Source: Salinimicrobium terrae DSM 17865
Lineage (GTDB): Bacteria > Bacteroidota > Bacteroidia > Flavobacteriales > Flavobacteriaceae
Reading direction: 5' to 3'
Assembly: GCF_000424665.1 (NCBI RefSeq)
Contig: NZ_KE384221.1
Span: 143,913 to 207,912, forward strand
Length of the DNA stretch: 64,000 nt
A program made the position numbers and the translations under genes. Of this stretch, positions 14,326 through 22,244 are shown piece after piece; position 1 is the first letter of the stretch; every line of letters starts with the position of its first letter. The notes beneath the pieces are model-generated. The model had not been told where the DNA came from. It saw nothing but the letters and a program-made list of their open reading frames with translations, and did no database searches.

Positions 14326-15717
14326 ATGAAATATTTAAGTAGAATTGCTGCAGGAGGGTGCATATTATTGTCCATCTCTTGCGGCACATATTTTAATCAA
14401 CCCATAGATTTTACTGAAGCCCGCCACGGAGAAATCTCTCCTGTAACAGAACGACTCCGGGCTTTACCACCCCCAAAGGAACCTATAGTTGTAGGAGTTT
14501 ATAATTTCCGCGATCTCACAGGCCAGTATAAAGCATCTGAGGTTGGAAGCACCTTTAGTACTGCCGTAACCCAAGGTGCGACTGCTATTCTCATTGAAGC
14601 CCTGGAAGATTCCAAATGGTTTACAGCTATTGAGCGGGAGAATATAGGTAACCTGCTAAATGAAAGGAATATCATTAGATCCACGAGACAGGAATACCAG
14701 GCCGGTAACGAAAATCAGCCGCAGGTACCTCCACTTTTATATGCGGGGGTCTTACTGGAAGGGGGAATTATTTCATATGATTATAACATAATTACCGGAG
14801 GAATGGGTGCCAGGTATTTTGGAGTAGGAGGTAGTACACAATACCGCCAAGACCGAATTACCATCTATTTAAGAGCTGTTTCTACTTCAAGCGGGAAGAT
14901 CCTCAAAAATGTATACGTGAGCAAAACTATTCTTTCTCAGGCAGTAGATGCAAATCTTTATCGGTATGTGAATTTTCAACGACTACTCGAGGCCGAAGTA
15001 GGATTTACCCGAAATGAACCTGTGCAGCTTGCCGTAAAGGAGGCGATAGAAAAAGCAGTTGAAAATCTTATTATCGAAGGAATTGAAGAGGAACTTTGGG
15101 AACCTGAAGATGAAACTCTTGCTGAAGGTTTACTGGATAACTATATGGTGGAGGAGGCCTCAGCAGATCTTTCTCGTTTATACAATAGAAATTATGTTGA
15201 AAGAAATGCAAGCGGTTATTTGGGGATCAATAGCGGAGTCTCTATTCTAAGCGGGGACTACTCCGAAAAACCTCCGGGATATATGGCAGGATTAGAGTTT
15301 GATTTTCCATTGTCCTCCTTTTTTTCCATAAGATCTTCGGCAGAATTTTTCTCACTTAGAAATAATAATTCTTTTAACGAAAATTTCATTGGTGCCGGGG
15401 TGGACCTAAAGTATAACGTACTTCCTTTTGATAAATTAAATCCTTATCTGTATGCAGGACCGGGTTATATATTTTCAATGGCTTCTGATGCTCCGGCGGA
15501 CATTTCGACAGGATTTTTTAAGGCACATTATGGCGGCGGACTGGAATATTTGGTAAGCCCGGGGATTGGTCTAAAGATCTTTGGAGAACATAATTTTGTT
15601 TTTTCAGATGAACTTGACTTCAGAGTAAATGGCAAGAGAGATGATCATTATTTTTTAATAGGAGCCGGGGTGAACATATATTTCGGAAACAATCGAAACA
15701 ATCAGACTAAAAATTAA
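14326..15717 (+). CDS. csgG: CsgG curli secretion channel with C-terminal barrel-like extension, 463 aa
   Basis: Lipoprotein signal with Cys19 (SISC). Residues ~20-275 align with CsgG: PIVVGVYNFRDLTGQYK, STAVTQGATAILIEALEDS, RENIGNLLNERNIIR, and the transmembrane-hairpin region around GGMGARYFGVGGSTQYRQD. CsgG forms the nonameric outer-membrane pore. E. coli CsgG ends near 277; here ~185 more residues follow. From ~295 they look like a small outer-membrane beta-barrel of the OmpA/OmpW type, with alternating strands (GYLGINSGVSIL, FFSIRSSAEFF, FIGAGVDLKYNV) and a final strand HYFLIGAGVNIYFG. It is 4 bp from the following lipoprotein gene. Confidence 0.9.
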   Translation: MKYLSRIAAGGCILLSISCGTYFNQPIDFTEARHGEISPVTERLRALPPPKEPIVVGVYNFRDLTGQYKASEVGSTFSTAVTQGATAILIEALEDSKWFTAIERENIGNLLNERNIIRSTRQEYQAGNENQPQVPPLLYAGVLLEGGIISYDYNIITGGMGARYFGVGGSTQYRQDRITIYLRAVSTSSGKILKNVYVSKTILSQAVDANLYRYVNFQRLLEAEVGFTRNEPVQLAVKEAIEKAVENLIIEGIEEELWEPEDETLAEGLLDNYMVEEASADLSRLYNRNYVERNASGYLGINSGVSILSGDYSEKPPGYMAGLEFDFPLSSFFSIRSSAEFFSLRNNNSFNENFIGAGVDLKYNVLPFDKLNPYLYAGPGYIFSMASDAPADISTGFFKAHYGGGLEYLVSPGIGLKIFGEHNFVFSDELDFRVNGKRDDHYFLIGAGVNIYFGNNRNNQTKN

Positions 15718-15721
15718 ACCA

Positions 15722-17224
15722 ATGAAAATCAAAACCTACATACTTACTCTATTGGCAATAATTTTTTTAATTGTCGGATGCAGTGAAGACACCTTGGATG
15801 ATAGCGGAGTTGGAGCCATTACAGGTACTGTAGTGGAAGCAGGAACTAATGAGCCGATTGAAAACGCCCGCATCTCAACGAATCCAGCAAGCAGTACAGT
15901 ATTTACTGATGAAAACGGAGAATTTCTTTTAAGCGATATTCCGGCCGATGATTATTCTGTAGAAGCCAGAAAGGAAGGGTTTTTGTCACAATTTGAAGGA
16001 GCTTCAGTTTTGACAAATACCACTGTAAATGTAATTTTTGAATTAGAAGGAGAAACAGCCGGAAATAAACCACCTGGTACTCCCAGTGCAGTTTATCCTG
16101 AAGATAATGCTATTGATGTTCCACCTTCTGTGACTTTTAAATGGAATGCCACAGACCCCGAAGAGGATGATCTCACCTACCAGCTGGAAATAAGAAATGA
16201 CAGCGATGAAGAGATCTTTTTAATTGAGGATATTGAAGATACCACATATACAGTGGAAGGTCTTGAGTATGATCAAAAATACTTTTGGCAGGTAAGCGCT
16301 TCAGATGATATTAATAGCGAAATTTTAAGTCCCTTGTATTCTTTTAGAACAATGGCCATTCCTGTAGATAGCCGAATTCTTTTTACCCGTATGATTAATG
16401 GAAATTCCGTAATATTTGCGAAGGGTCCCGAAGGCGAGGAGTTTCAGCTTACTTCTTCAGCAAATAACAGTTTTCGGCCACGAAAAAATAATTCTTCAGA
16501 TAAGATTGCATTTTTGAGAATTGTTGGCACTCAAACCCAATTATTCACTATGGATCCCGATGGGTCCGAAAAAAAGCAGGTGACTTCAAATTACCCTGTG
16601 AAAGCTTTTAATATGGATCAGGTGGATTTTGCCTGGGCCGATGACGGTACAAGCTTATTATATCCAAGCTTCGGTACACTATATATGGTTGACGTAACAG
16701 GTGGAGGAACTACCGAAATTTTTCAGACTCAAAACGGGGACTTTATTACTGAAGTTGATGTAAGTGAAGACAATCAGACTATTGCTTTAATTACCAATAA
16801 TAGTAATGGCTATGATGCGGATCTGTTTACTATCAATTTTGATGGAGAGATAAAGCAGAGAATCCTTAACAATGTGGAAGGGGCTTTGGGCGGTCTGGAT
16901 CTTTCAGTTCAGGGAGACAAATTACTGTACACTTACGACAGTTCGGGATTTAGAAATGATTCTTACCGCCGGCTCGATTCAGATTTATTTATTTATAATT
17001 TCTCCTCTAGACAGTTTGAGAATTATTCGCACGAAAAACCTGAAGGAACGAATGATCTTGATCCCCGGTTTTCTCCCAATGAAGCTGAAGTTATTTTTGT
17101 AAATACTTCCAATGATGGAATTTCTTCACGGGATATTTACACATTAGTTCTTGAGGGCGTTGGTGAGGATACAGAAAACCGGGTACTTTTAATAGAAAAT
17201 GCTTTCATGCCCGATTGGGAATAG
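15722..17224 (+). CDS. Lipoprotein with carboxypeptidase-like, FnIII-like and beta-propeller domains, 500 aa
   Basis: Lipobox ending at Cys20 (IVGC) followed by SEDTLDD, an acidic export signal that predicts surface display. Residues ~32-110 form a carboxypeptidase-regulatory-like beta domain (GAITGTVVEAGTNEPIENAR, TDENGEFLLSDIPADDYSVE). Residues ~120-210 resemble a fibronectin III fold (TFKWNATDPEEDDLTYQLEI, YFWQVSASDD). Residues ~215-500 are TolB/WD40-like propeller blades with repeated RILFTR, KIAFLRI, LFTMDPDGS and LLYTYDSSG motifs. It is the last gene of the curli operon (4 bp after csgG), so a role in anchoring or organising fibres is plausible but unproven. Confidence 0.8.
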   Translation: MKIKTYILTLLAIIFLIVGCSEDTLDDSGVGAITGTVVEAGTNEPIENARISTNPASSTVFTDENGEFLLSDIPADDYSVEARKEGFLSQFEGASVLTNTTVNVIFELEGETAGNKPPGTPSAVYPEDNAIDVPPSVTFKWNATDPEEDDLTYQLEIRNDSDEEIFLIEDIEDTTYTVEGLEYDQKYFWQVSASDDINSEILSPLYSFRTMAIPVDSRILFTRMINGNSVIFAKGPEGEEFQLTSSANNSFRPRKNNSSDKIAFLRIVGTQTQLFTMDPDGSEKKQVTSNYPVKAFNMDQVDFAWADDGTSLLYPSFGTLYMVDVTGGGTTEIFQTQNGDFITEVDVSEDNQTIALITNNSNGYDADLFTINFDGEIKQRILNNVEGALGGLDLSVQGDKLLYTYDSSGFRNDSYRRLDSDLFIYNFSSRQFENYSHEKPEGTNDLDPRFSPNEAEVIFVNTSNDGISSRDIYTLVLEGVGEDTENRVLLIENAFMPDWE

Positions 17225-17287
17225 AGGTAGCTCGAATCTTACGTCGTGTAGATTGGACTCTGTAAATCATGTCTTTTATGAGGACTT

Positions 17288-17352
17288 CTTGACTTTTTCT
17301 GGATCACCACAGTTTTGAGATGTTAAATGATGGTGTTCAGGAAGAGTCAAGT
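17288..17352. terminator. Long imperfect inverted repeat between convergent genes
   Basis: Arms starting cttgactttttctgg and ending caggaagagtcaag pair over roughly 20 bp with several mismatches around a ~20-base loop. Its place between the ends of the curli operon and ktrA suggests a bidirectional terminator or a palindromic repeat element. Confidence 0.4.
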
Positions 17353-17411
17353 AGCAGGATGAGATTATTTGAACAGTGCTTTAACTAAAAGTTGTTACTC
17401 TGTTTATTGGT

Positions 17412-18107
17412 TCAGGATCTTTCCTGATCTTTAAGGAGTTTTTTAAGATTTCTATTGTGTCCATACAGCACCATTATATCATGTTTATGTAAGACCGTCT
17501 TTGCCGAAGCTACTCCCTGTACTGTCGAGACATCCCTGTTTGTTCCAATTTCGTTCTTCTCTTTGGTAATTTTAATTTTAGTGAGAACTATAATGTCATA
17601 TTTCCTTTTTAAGCCAATATCTTCCAGAGTTCTTCCGTCAAATTCTGCCGGAATTTCAGTTTCAATGATGCTGTAGTCCCGATTAACTTCAAAGGAATCT
17701 ACTACTCCATGCAGGTTTAACTTCTTAGCCCACCTTTCGGCTGTTTCCTCTTCAGGATGTATGATTTCATCTACTCCCATAGCTTCAAGTACCATTTCCT
17801 GTAAAGGAGAAACTGCCCGGCTTATTAATCTTTTAACGTGCAATTGCTTCATAAGGGCTGTCGACATAATATTAGCTCCCTTATCTTCTCCAATACCAAT
17901 AATCACAATATCTGTATCCTTTAATGGGAGATTAGAGACTGCTGTAATATCTGTTGAATCAAGATTGACCGCATGAGTAATTTTGTCTTTAATGGCTTCT
18001 ACTTTACTCATGTTCATATCTACCCCGATAACTTCATTACCCATTTTGGTGAGTTTTTCCGCAAGGGAGGCTCCAAAATTTCCTAGTCCAATTATTATAT
18101 ATTTCAT
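17412..18107 (-). CDS. ktrA: KtrA/TrkA-type potassium channel regulatory subunit, 231 aa
   Basis: RCK-N Rossmann domain beginning MKYIIIGLGNFGASLA (GxGxxG at residues 7-12) with Asp30 at the end of strand 2, then an RCK-C domain (~140-230). These cytoplasmic rings bind ATP/ADP or NAD(H) and gate KtrB. It is separated by 4 bp from the broken ktrB gene, so it is still intact while its partner channel is not. It may now pair with another channel or be on the way to loss. Confidence 0.9.
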   Translation of the reverse strand: MKYIIIGLGNFGASLAEKLTKMGNEVIGVDMNMSKVEAIKDKITHAVNLDSTDITAVSNLPLKDTDIVIIGIGEDKGANIMSTALMKQLHVKRLISRAVSPLQEMVLEAMGVDEIIHPEEETAERWAKKLNLHGVVDSFEVNRDYSIIETEIPAEFDGRTLEDIGLKRKYDIIVLTKIKITKEKNEIGTNRDVSTVQGVASAKTVLHKHDIMVLYGHNRNLKKLLKDQERS

Positions 18108-18111
18108 ATCA

Positions 18112-19881
18112 TTAATTCATTAGAATTTCTTCCTTTGGATATCTATAATTCAAATGTTTCACCCGCCTTAGAAGAGCAATAAGAATGGTAAGCATACTTA
18201 CTCTCCCAATAAACATAGTTGCTATAATTACTATTTTTGAAGCCGGACTTAAGTTTGGAGTTATGCCCAGACTTAGACCTACAGTACTATAAGCTGAAAA
18301 TGATTCAAATGCGATACTAAGCAAGGTTTTTTCTTCATCAAATGAAGCGATGAGGAATAGGGAAAGGGCGATTATTCCAAAGGCTCTTCTTATGGAAAGA
18401 TCAGAAATTTGTCTTCTGAAAACTTCTACCCTGTCCTTCCCGCGGGCAAGACTAAAAAAATTAAGGGTGGCTAGGGCAAAGGTGCTTGTTTTTATACCAC
18501 CCCCTGTAGAACCGGGTGAAGCGCCTATCCACATGAGAATAAAGACAATCATAATGGTTGGAAAATTGAGGGCACTGGTATCGACGGAATTAAAACCGGC
18601 GGTTCTTGGAGTTGCGGCTCCAAAAAATGATACTACCAGTTTTCCATATCACGGGTGCTCCTCCAGGGTGTTGTTATATTCGAAGAAATAGAACAAAATT
18701 GTTCCCACTGTTAATAAAACTGAAGTAGTGACAAGCACAATCCTCGCATTAAGATTAATAACCTAGGGGGTGTAAACCGAATTTGTCGGATGCTTTAATT
18801 TTGCATATTGGTTCTTGAAGTAATAAGTAAAATATTTATAAAGGTTGAAGAGAATAGGAAATCCTATTCCTCCTAAAATAAAAAGAGTAACAACAATTAA
18901 CTGAAGAGGGTAATTAAAATTGAATTCGGGTTCATAAAGACTATTTTCAAGAGTTGAAAATCCTGCGTTGCAAAACCCCGAGATACTATGAAAAATGGAG
19001 AAAAAGACCTGCTCTCCAAAACCCTCTACGGTACCTTCCTGTAAGCTGAAGAAAATAAATATGGCACCTACCAATTCAATAGCAAGGGTAAGTAAAACGA
19101 TCTTTTTTAATACACTAAAGACTTCTCCAATCTTTTCGGAGTTAGTCATATCTTTCAGCATGATTTGATTTTCGTAGGAACTTTTTCCGCGGAAGAAATA
19201 AGAAAAATAACTGGCAAAAGTCATAATTCCAAGTCCGCCCAGCTGGATAAGAATGAGAATAATGGTTTGTCCAAGATCAGTAAAATAGGTTCGTGTATCA
19301 ACAACAATAAGACCGGTCACACAAACGGCACTAGTGGCGGTAAACAGAGCATCAAGGGCCGAAATCCCTTCATAGGTTGCCTTTGGCAACATCAACAGGA
19401 AAGTGCCGATAAGGATCAATCCCAAAAAGCTGGCGATGAAGATTTGCGCAGGATTAAGCAGCTCTCTGTTGAAATCGACACGTACGGCAGAAAATTCCCG
19501 GACAAAGTAAATCAACAGTGCAAGATAAAGCCACCCCATATGATTAAAAAAAGCCAGGAATGGAAATGTTTCCAGTAGGAAATCCAGTTTTATAAATACC
19601 AGTAGAACATTCAGAAAAAAAATTGCTCCATCAAAAAGCCGAACTTTTACAGGAAATTTTTCGCTGGATACGTAATATCTTACAAGAATAGTAATACTGC
19701 CAGTTATTAAAGCTATGAGATAAAAATCTGTAAGATAGAGCTCAGTTACCGATCTGTGGGTGAAGCCCAGATCAAATATTATAAGACAAACGGTGAGGAG
19801 ACTTAGCCAAAAAGAAAACTTCTTTATGGCTTTGAGTCTTTTTTCGATCTTCTTCCGTTTTTGAAGATTTGGAAAGTTCAA
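18112..19881 (-). pseudogene. ktrB: KtrB/TrkH-family potassium channel subunit, broken by two in-frame stops
   Basis: One continuous frame (590 codons) runs from a TTG at 19881 to 18112 but is interrupted by TAG at 18765-18763 and TGA at 18651-18649. Between and after the stops, coding continues in the same frame with channel-type sequence (VINLNARIVLVTTSVLL; GAATPRTAGFNS; WIGASPGSTGGGIKTST). P-loop motifs TSAVCVTG, SISGFCNAGFST, TPRTAGFNS and FSAYSTVG are all visible. The TGA sits where EHPWYGKL would be expected, so it probably arose from TGG. The N-terminal ~120 residues form an extra membrane region typical of Bacteroidota homologues. No frameshift is present. Confidence 0.85.
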
Positions 19882-19891
19882 ATGTTCAGAA

Positions 19892-20032
19892 TTAAATTTG
19901 TCCGGTTCTGGAACAGTAATCCATAAAGATGATTAGTAGGATAATAAGGAAGGCAATGATAATGCTCGGCCATTTGAGGTGGCTGTATGAGGATGATCCT
20001 TTGTCTTTATCGTCTGTTTTCCTATTGTCCAT
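19892..20032 (-). CDS. Small single-span membrane protein, 46 aa
   Basis: Reads MDNRKTDDKDKGSSS... (18 polar residues), a hydrophobic segment WPSIIIAFLIILLIIFM at residues 21-37, then a short tail DYCSRTGQI. The stop is 10 bp before the TTG start of the ktrB frame, and a promoter-like TACCTTTG lies just upstream. It is probably a minor component or regulator of the potassium operon, by position only. Not recognised as a family, and easily missed because of its size. Confidence 0.55.
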   Translation of the reverse strand: MDNRKTDDKDKGSSSYSHLKWPSIIIAFLIILLIIFMDYCSRTGQI

Positions 20033-20042
20033 GTAAACAGAA

Positions 20043-20101
20043 CAAAGGTACTCTGGATTATATAAGGAGAGTGTAAAGATTCAGGAGAGTGTATAAAGAT
20101 T
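20043..20101 (-). promoter_or_regulatory. Predicted promoter with direct repeats before the ktr operon
   Basis: On the minus strand two direct repeats (aatctttatacactctcct at 20101-20083 and aatctttacactctcct at 20081-20065) lie just upstream of a perfect TAnnTTTG box (TACCTTTG, 20050-20043). The TTTATA and TTTACA cores, 20 bp apart, recall the half-sites bound by KdpE in E. coli (from memory), and the gene directly upstream encodes KdpE. Regulation of ktr by KdpE is inference. Confidence 0.45.
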
Positions 20102-20110
20102 TTATAAAGA

Positions 20111-20791
20111 TCATAGAAATCTATAACCCACTCCGCTTTCCGTAATGAAATGTTCTGGATGGTTAGGATCTTTTTCCAACTTTTTGCGCAGCTGCGCGAT
20201 GAAAACCCTCAAGTATTGAGTTTCTGTTTGAGCTCCGAGCCCCCAAATATTTTTCAAAAGGTACTGGTGAGTCAAAACCTTACCCTGGTTTTTGGCCAGA
20301 AGAATAAGTAGATTGTATTCGGTGGAAGTAAGTTTTACAACTTCCTTATTCCGAAATACAGACCGGGATGTAAGATCGATTTCCAAATCGTCTGCAAAAA
20401 TTATATGTTGCAATTCCACATTTTGATTAAGACGTATTGAAGAGCGTATCCTTGCAAGCAATTCACCGGTTCTAAATGGTTTTGTAAGATAATCTGTTGC
20501 TCCATTGTCTAGGGCCTTGACAATGTCTTCTTCAGAATCCAGTACGGAGAGGATAATGATGGATTTTTCGAACCAGTTTCTCAATTCCAATAGAACCTCA
20601 TGACCACTCTTATCGGGAAGGCCCAGGTCCAGTAGGACAAGTTCCGGAGGATGATTGGCTGCAAGATTTAATCCCTCGGTTCCATTAACAGCCTGCACCA
20701 CTTTATAGTCATTGCTTTCCAAAACTATTTTTAGCAGTTTTCTTATCTGCGGTTCATCATCAATAATTAAGATCTCCCCTTTATTCATCAT
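20111..20791 (-). CDS. kdpE: KdpE-type response regulator, 226 aa
   Basis: OmpR/PhoB-family regulator: receiver domain (residues 1-120) with the acidic pair DD at 11-12, phospho-acceptor Asp55 in LVLLDLGLPD and Lys in YLTKPF. A winged-helix DNA-binding domain (~130-226) carries LTSTEYNLLILLAKNQGKVLTH, with AQTETQYLRVFIAQLRKKLE and an ESGVGYRF ending, all typical of KdpE. The start overlaps the kinase stop by 11 bp, so the two are translationally coupled. No kdpFABC pump genes are in the window; the adjacent ktr genes are the likely targets. Confidence 0.9.
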   Translation of the reverse strand: MMNKGEILIIDDEPQIRKLLKIVLESNDYKVVQAVNGTEGLNLAANHPPELVLLDLGLPDKSGHEVLLELRNWFEKSIIILSVLDSEEDIVKALDNGATDYLTKPFRTGELLARIRSSIRLNQNVELQHIIFADDLEIDLTSRSVFRNKEVVKLTSTEYNLLILLAKNQGKVLTHQYLLKNIWGLGAQTETQYLRVFIAQLRKKLEKDPNHPEHFITESGVGYRFL

Positions 20792-21875
20792 CTATAGTTG
20801 TTAAGGGGGCAGTTTCGGCAGGTATATCAATGGAAAACTTTGCACCCCCTGAAGGTATATTCTGGAGTTTTATGGTACCATTATGAGCTTTAGTGAATCC
20901 TTTTGCAATAGAAAGACCCAAACCAGTTCCCCCCGTTGCCGTTTTTGGTAGCCGGTAAAACTTTTCAAAAACTCGTTCCAGCGTATCATCCGGAAAACCG
21001 GGTCCATTATCCAGTATTTGAATTTGCAATTTCCGGTTCCCGGAATTCACCAGAATTTGTATGGTTGTACCTGCCGGAGTGTATTCAAGCGCATTATGAA
21101 TAATATTATGTAACACCTGCTCAATTAAAGGACCGTCAATTCTAAATAAAGGGAGGTCTTCTGAAGGTGAAAAAGATACGTGATGGGAATCTTTTCGATT
21201 ATTCTGTATAACAGTATGAACGATCTCTTTAATGTCATACCAGTCCAGCTGAAGCTTGAAAAAATTTGATTCCAGGCGACTCATACTTAAAAGATTATTA
21301 ACCTGCCTGTGGAGCCTGTTTCCGGCAAGGTCTATTTCGCTGTACAATTCAATTTTATTGGTTTCAGAGATTTTTCCGGAATTCATCTTTAAGGTATCCA
21401 CAGCACCAATAATAGTGGATATTGGAGTTTTTAATTCGTGAGAAAGAGAATTTATCATGGTGTTGTATAGCTGTAGCGTCCTTTCTTTGGCCTCCCGTTG
21501 CCGGGCAATAGCCTCCACTTTTCGTAATCTTGAAGTAAAAACCGCATTCATTACGGCAATAACGAAATACATGAGAAAGAGTAATGCATCCTGTGGTGTG
21601 GTAATATTGAAGGTGGCACGAGGTTGAATAAACAAAAAATTCCAGATTAAAGCACTTGCTATAGCTGCAATAACTATGGGGAAAGTTTCCAGGAACATCG
21701 CGAGAATAGAAACTACCAGTAGTAGAATGAGTGCAACAACGTGATAACCTATTATATCTATAAAAAGGAAGCAGAGAAATGAAATTACTGAGATCGATCC
21801 AAGTCCAATTAAGTATTGCAGGATCTGGTTATTCTCAATTTTTTTTATTAGATCCACCGGCGGGTTTTTATCCAA
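20781..21875 (-). CDS. KdpD-like sensor histidine kinase lacking N-terminal sensor domains, 364 aa
   Basis: Begins directly with the four-helix DUF4118 membrane domain (hydrophobic segments at ~20-60, 65-85 and 98-115). HisKA with the phospho-acceptor His146 in SLSHELKTP and an HATPase domain (N-box HNIIHNALEYTP; G-boxes DNGPGFPDD and GGTGLGLSIAKG) follow. Classical KdpD (~890 aa) has a cytoplasmic KdpD/USP sensor region before DUF4118; it is absent here with no sign of a frameshift, so this is the short KdpD architecture. Probably phosphorylates the coupled KdpE in response to potassium or osmotic state. Confidence 0.85.
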   Translation of the reverse strand: MDKNPPVDLIKKIENNQILQYLIGLGSISVISFLCFLFIDIIGYHVVALILLLVVSILAMFLETFPIVIAAIASALIWNFLFIQPRATFNITTPQDALLFLMYFVIAVMNAVFTSRLRKVEAIARQREAKERTLQLYNTMINSLSHELKTPISTIIGAVDTLKMNSGKISETNKIELYSEIDLAGNRLHRQVNNLLSMSRLESNFFKLQLDWYDIKEIVHTVIQNNRKDSHHVSFSPSEDLPLFRIDGPLIEQVLHNIIHNALEYTPAGTTIQILVNSGNRKLQIQILDNGPGFPDDTLERVFEKFYRLPKTATGGTGLGLSIAKGFTKAHNGTIKLQNIPSGGAKFSIDIPAETAPLTTIDDE

Positions 21876-21941
21876 AGATAAACATGCCTGTGAAGTTTAA
21901 GGAAATAAATTCGGAGTTATATTCATAAGAAGTATTTCATC

Positions 21942-22076
21942 TTAGACAATGAAACCTAGAAGCACCAGAAAAATGAAAAAGGCAGCGACCATGCAGTGGT
22001 CAGACCATACATCAAACCATGCCTCAAAACCAGATATTTTCTCTTTTTCGTCGGAATTACTTTTTGGAGCTCTCAT
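21942..22076 (-). CDS. Small single-span membrane protein, 44 aa
   Basis: Reads MRAPKSNSDEKEKISGFEAW..., with one hydrophobic helix at residues ~29-44 (MVAAFFIFLVLLGFIV) at the very C-terminus, i.e. tail-anchored. It lies between SelO and the KdpD-like kinase on the same strand. Codon use is ordinary. Family unknown. It occupies the otherwise empty 21876-22244 stretch. Confidence 0.5.
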   Translation of the reverse strand: MRAPKSNSDEKEKISGFEAWFDVWSDHCMVAAFFIFLVLLGFIV

Positions 22077-22244
22077 GATCAATCATTTATTGGTTAAACT
22101 TCTAAAATCCTCTTAAAAGAATTTACTCTAATTTATAAAATTTTAGATATTCAGCAAATCATTTCCTGTTAAAACTCTGAATTTGAGTCAGGAAAAGATT
22201 ACAGGACAACTTCCAACTCTCGACCAAATGTTAATTAATTCATA

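Noticed and set aside
18350..18691. 113-codon plus-strand frame over the ktrB break
   Set aside because: Shadow of the ktrB coding strand; the minus frame contains recognisable channel motifs on both sides of the stops.
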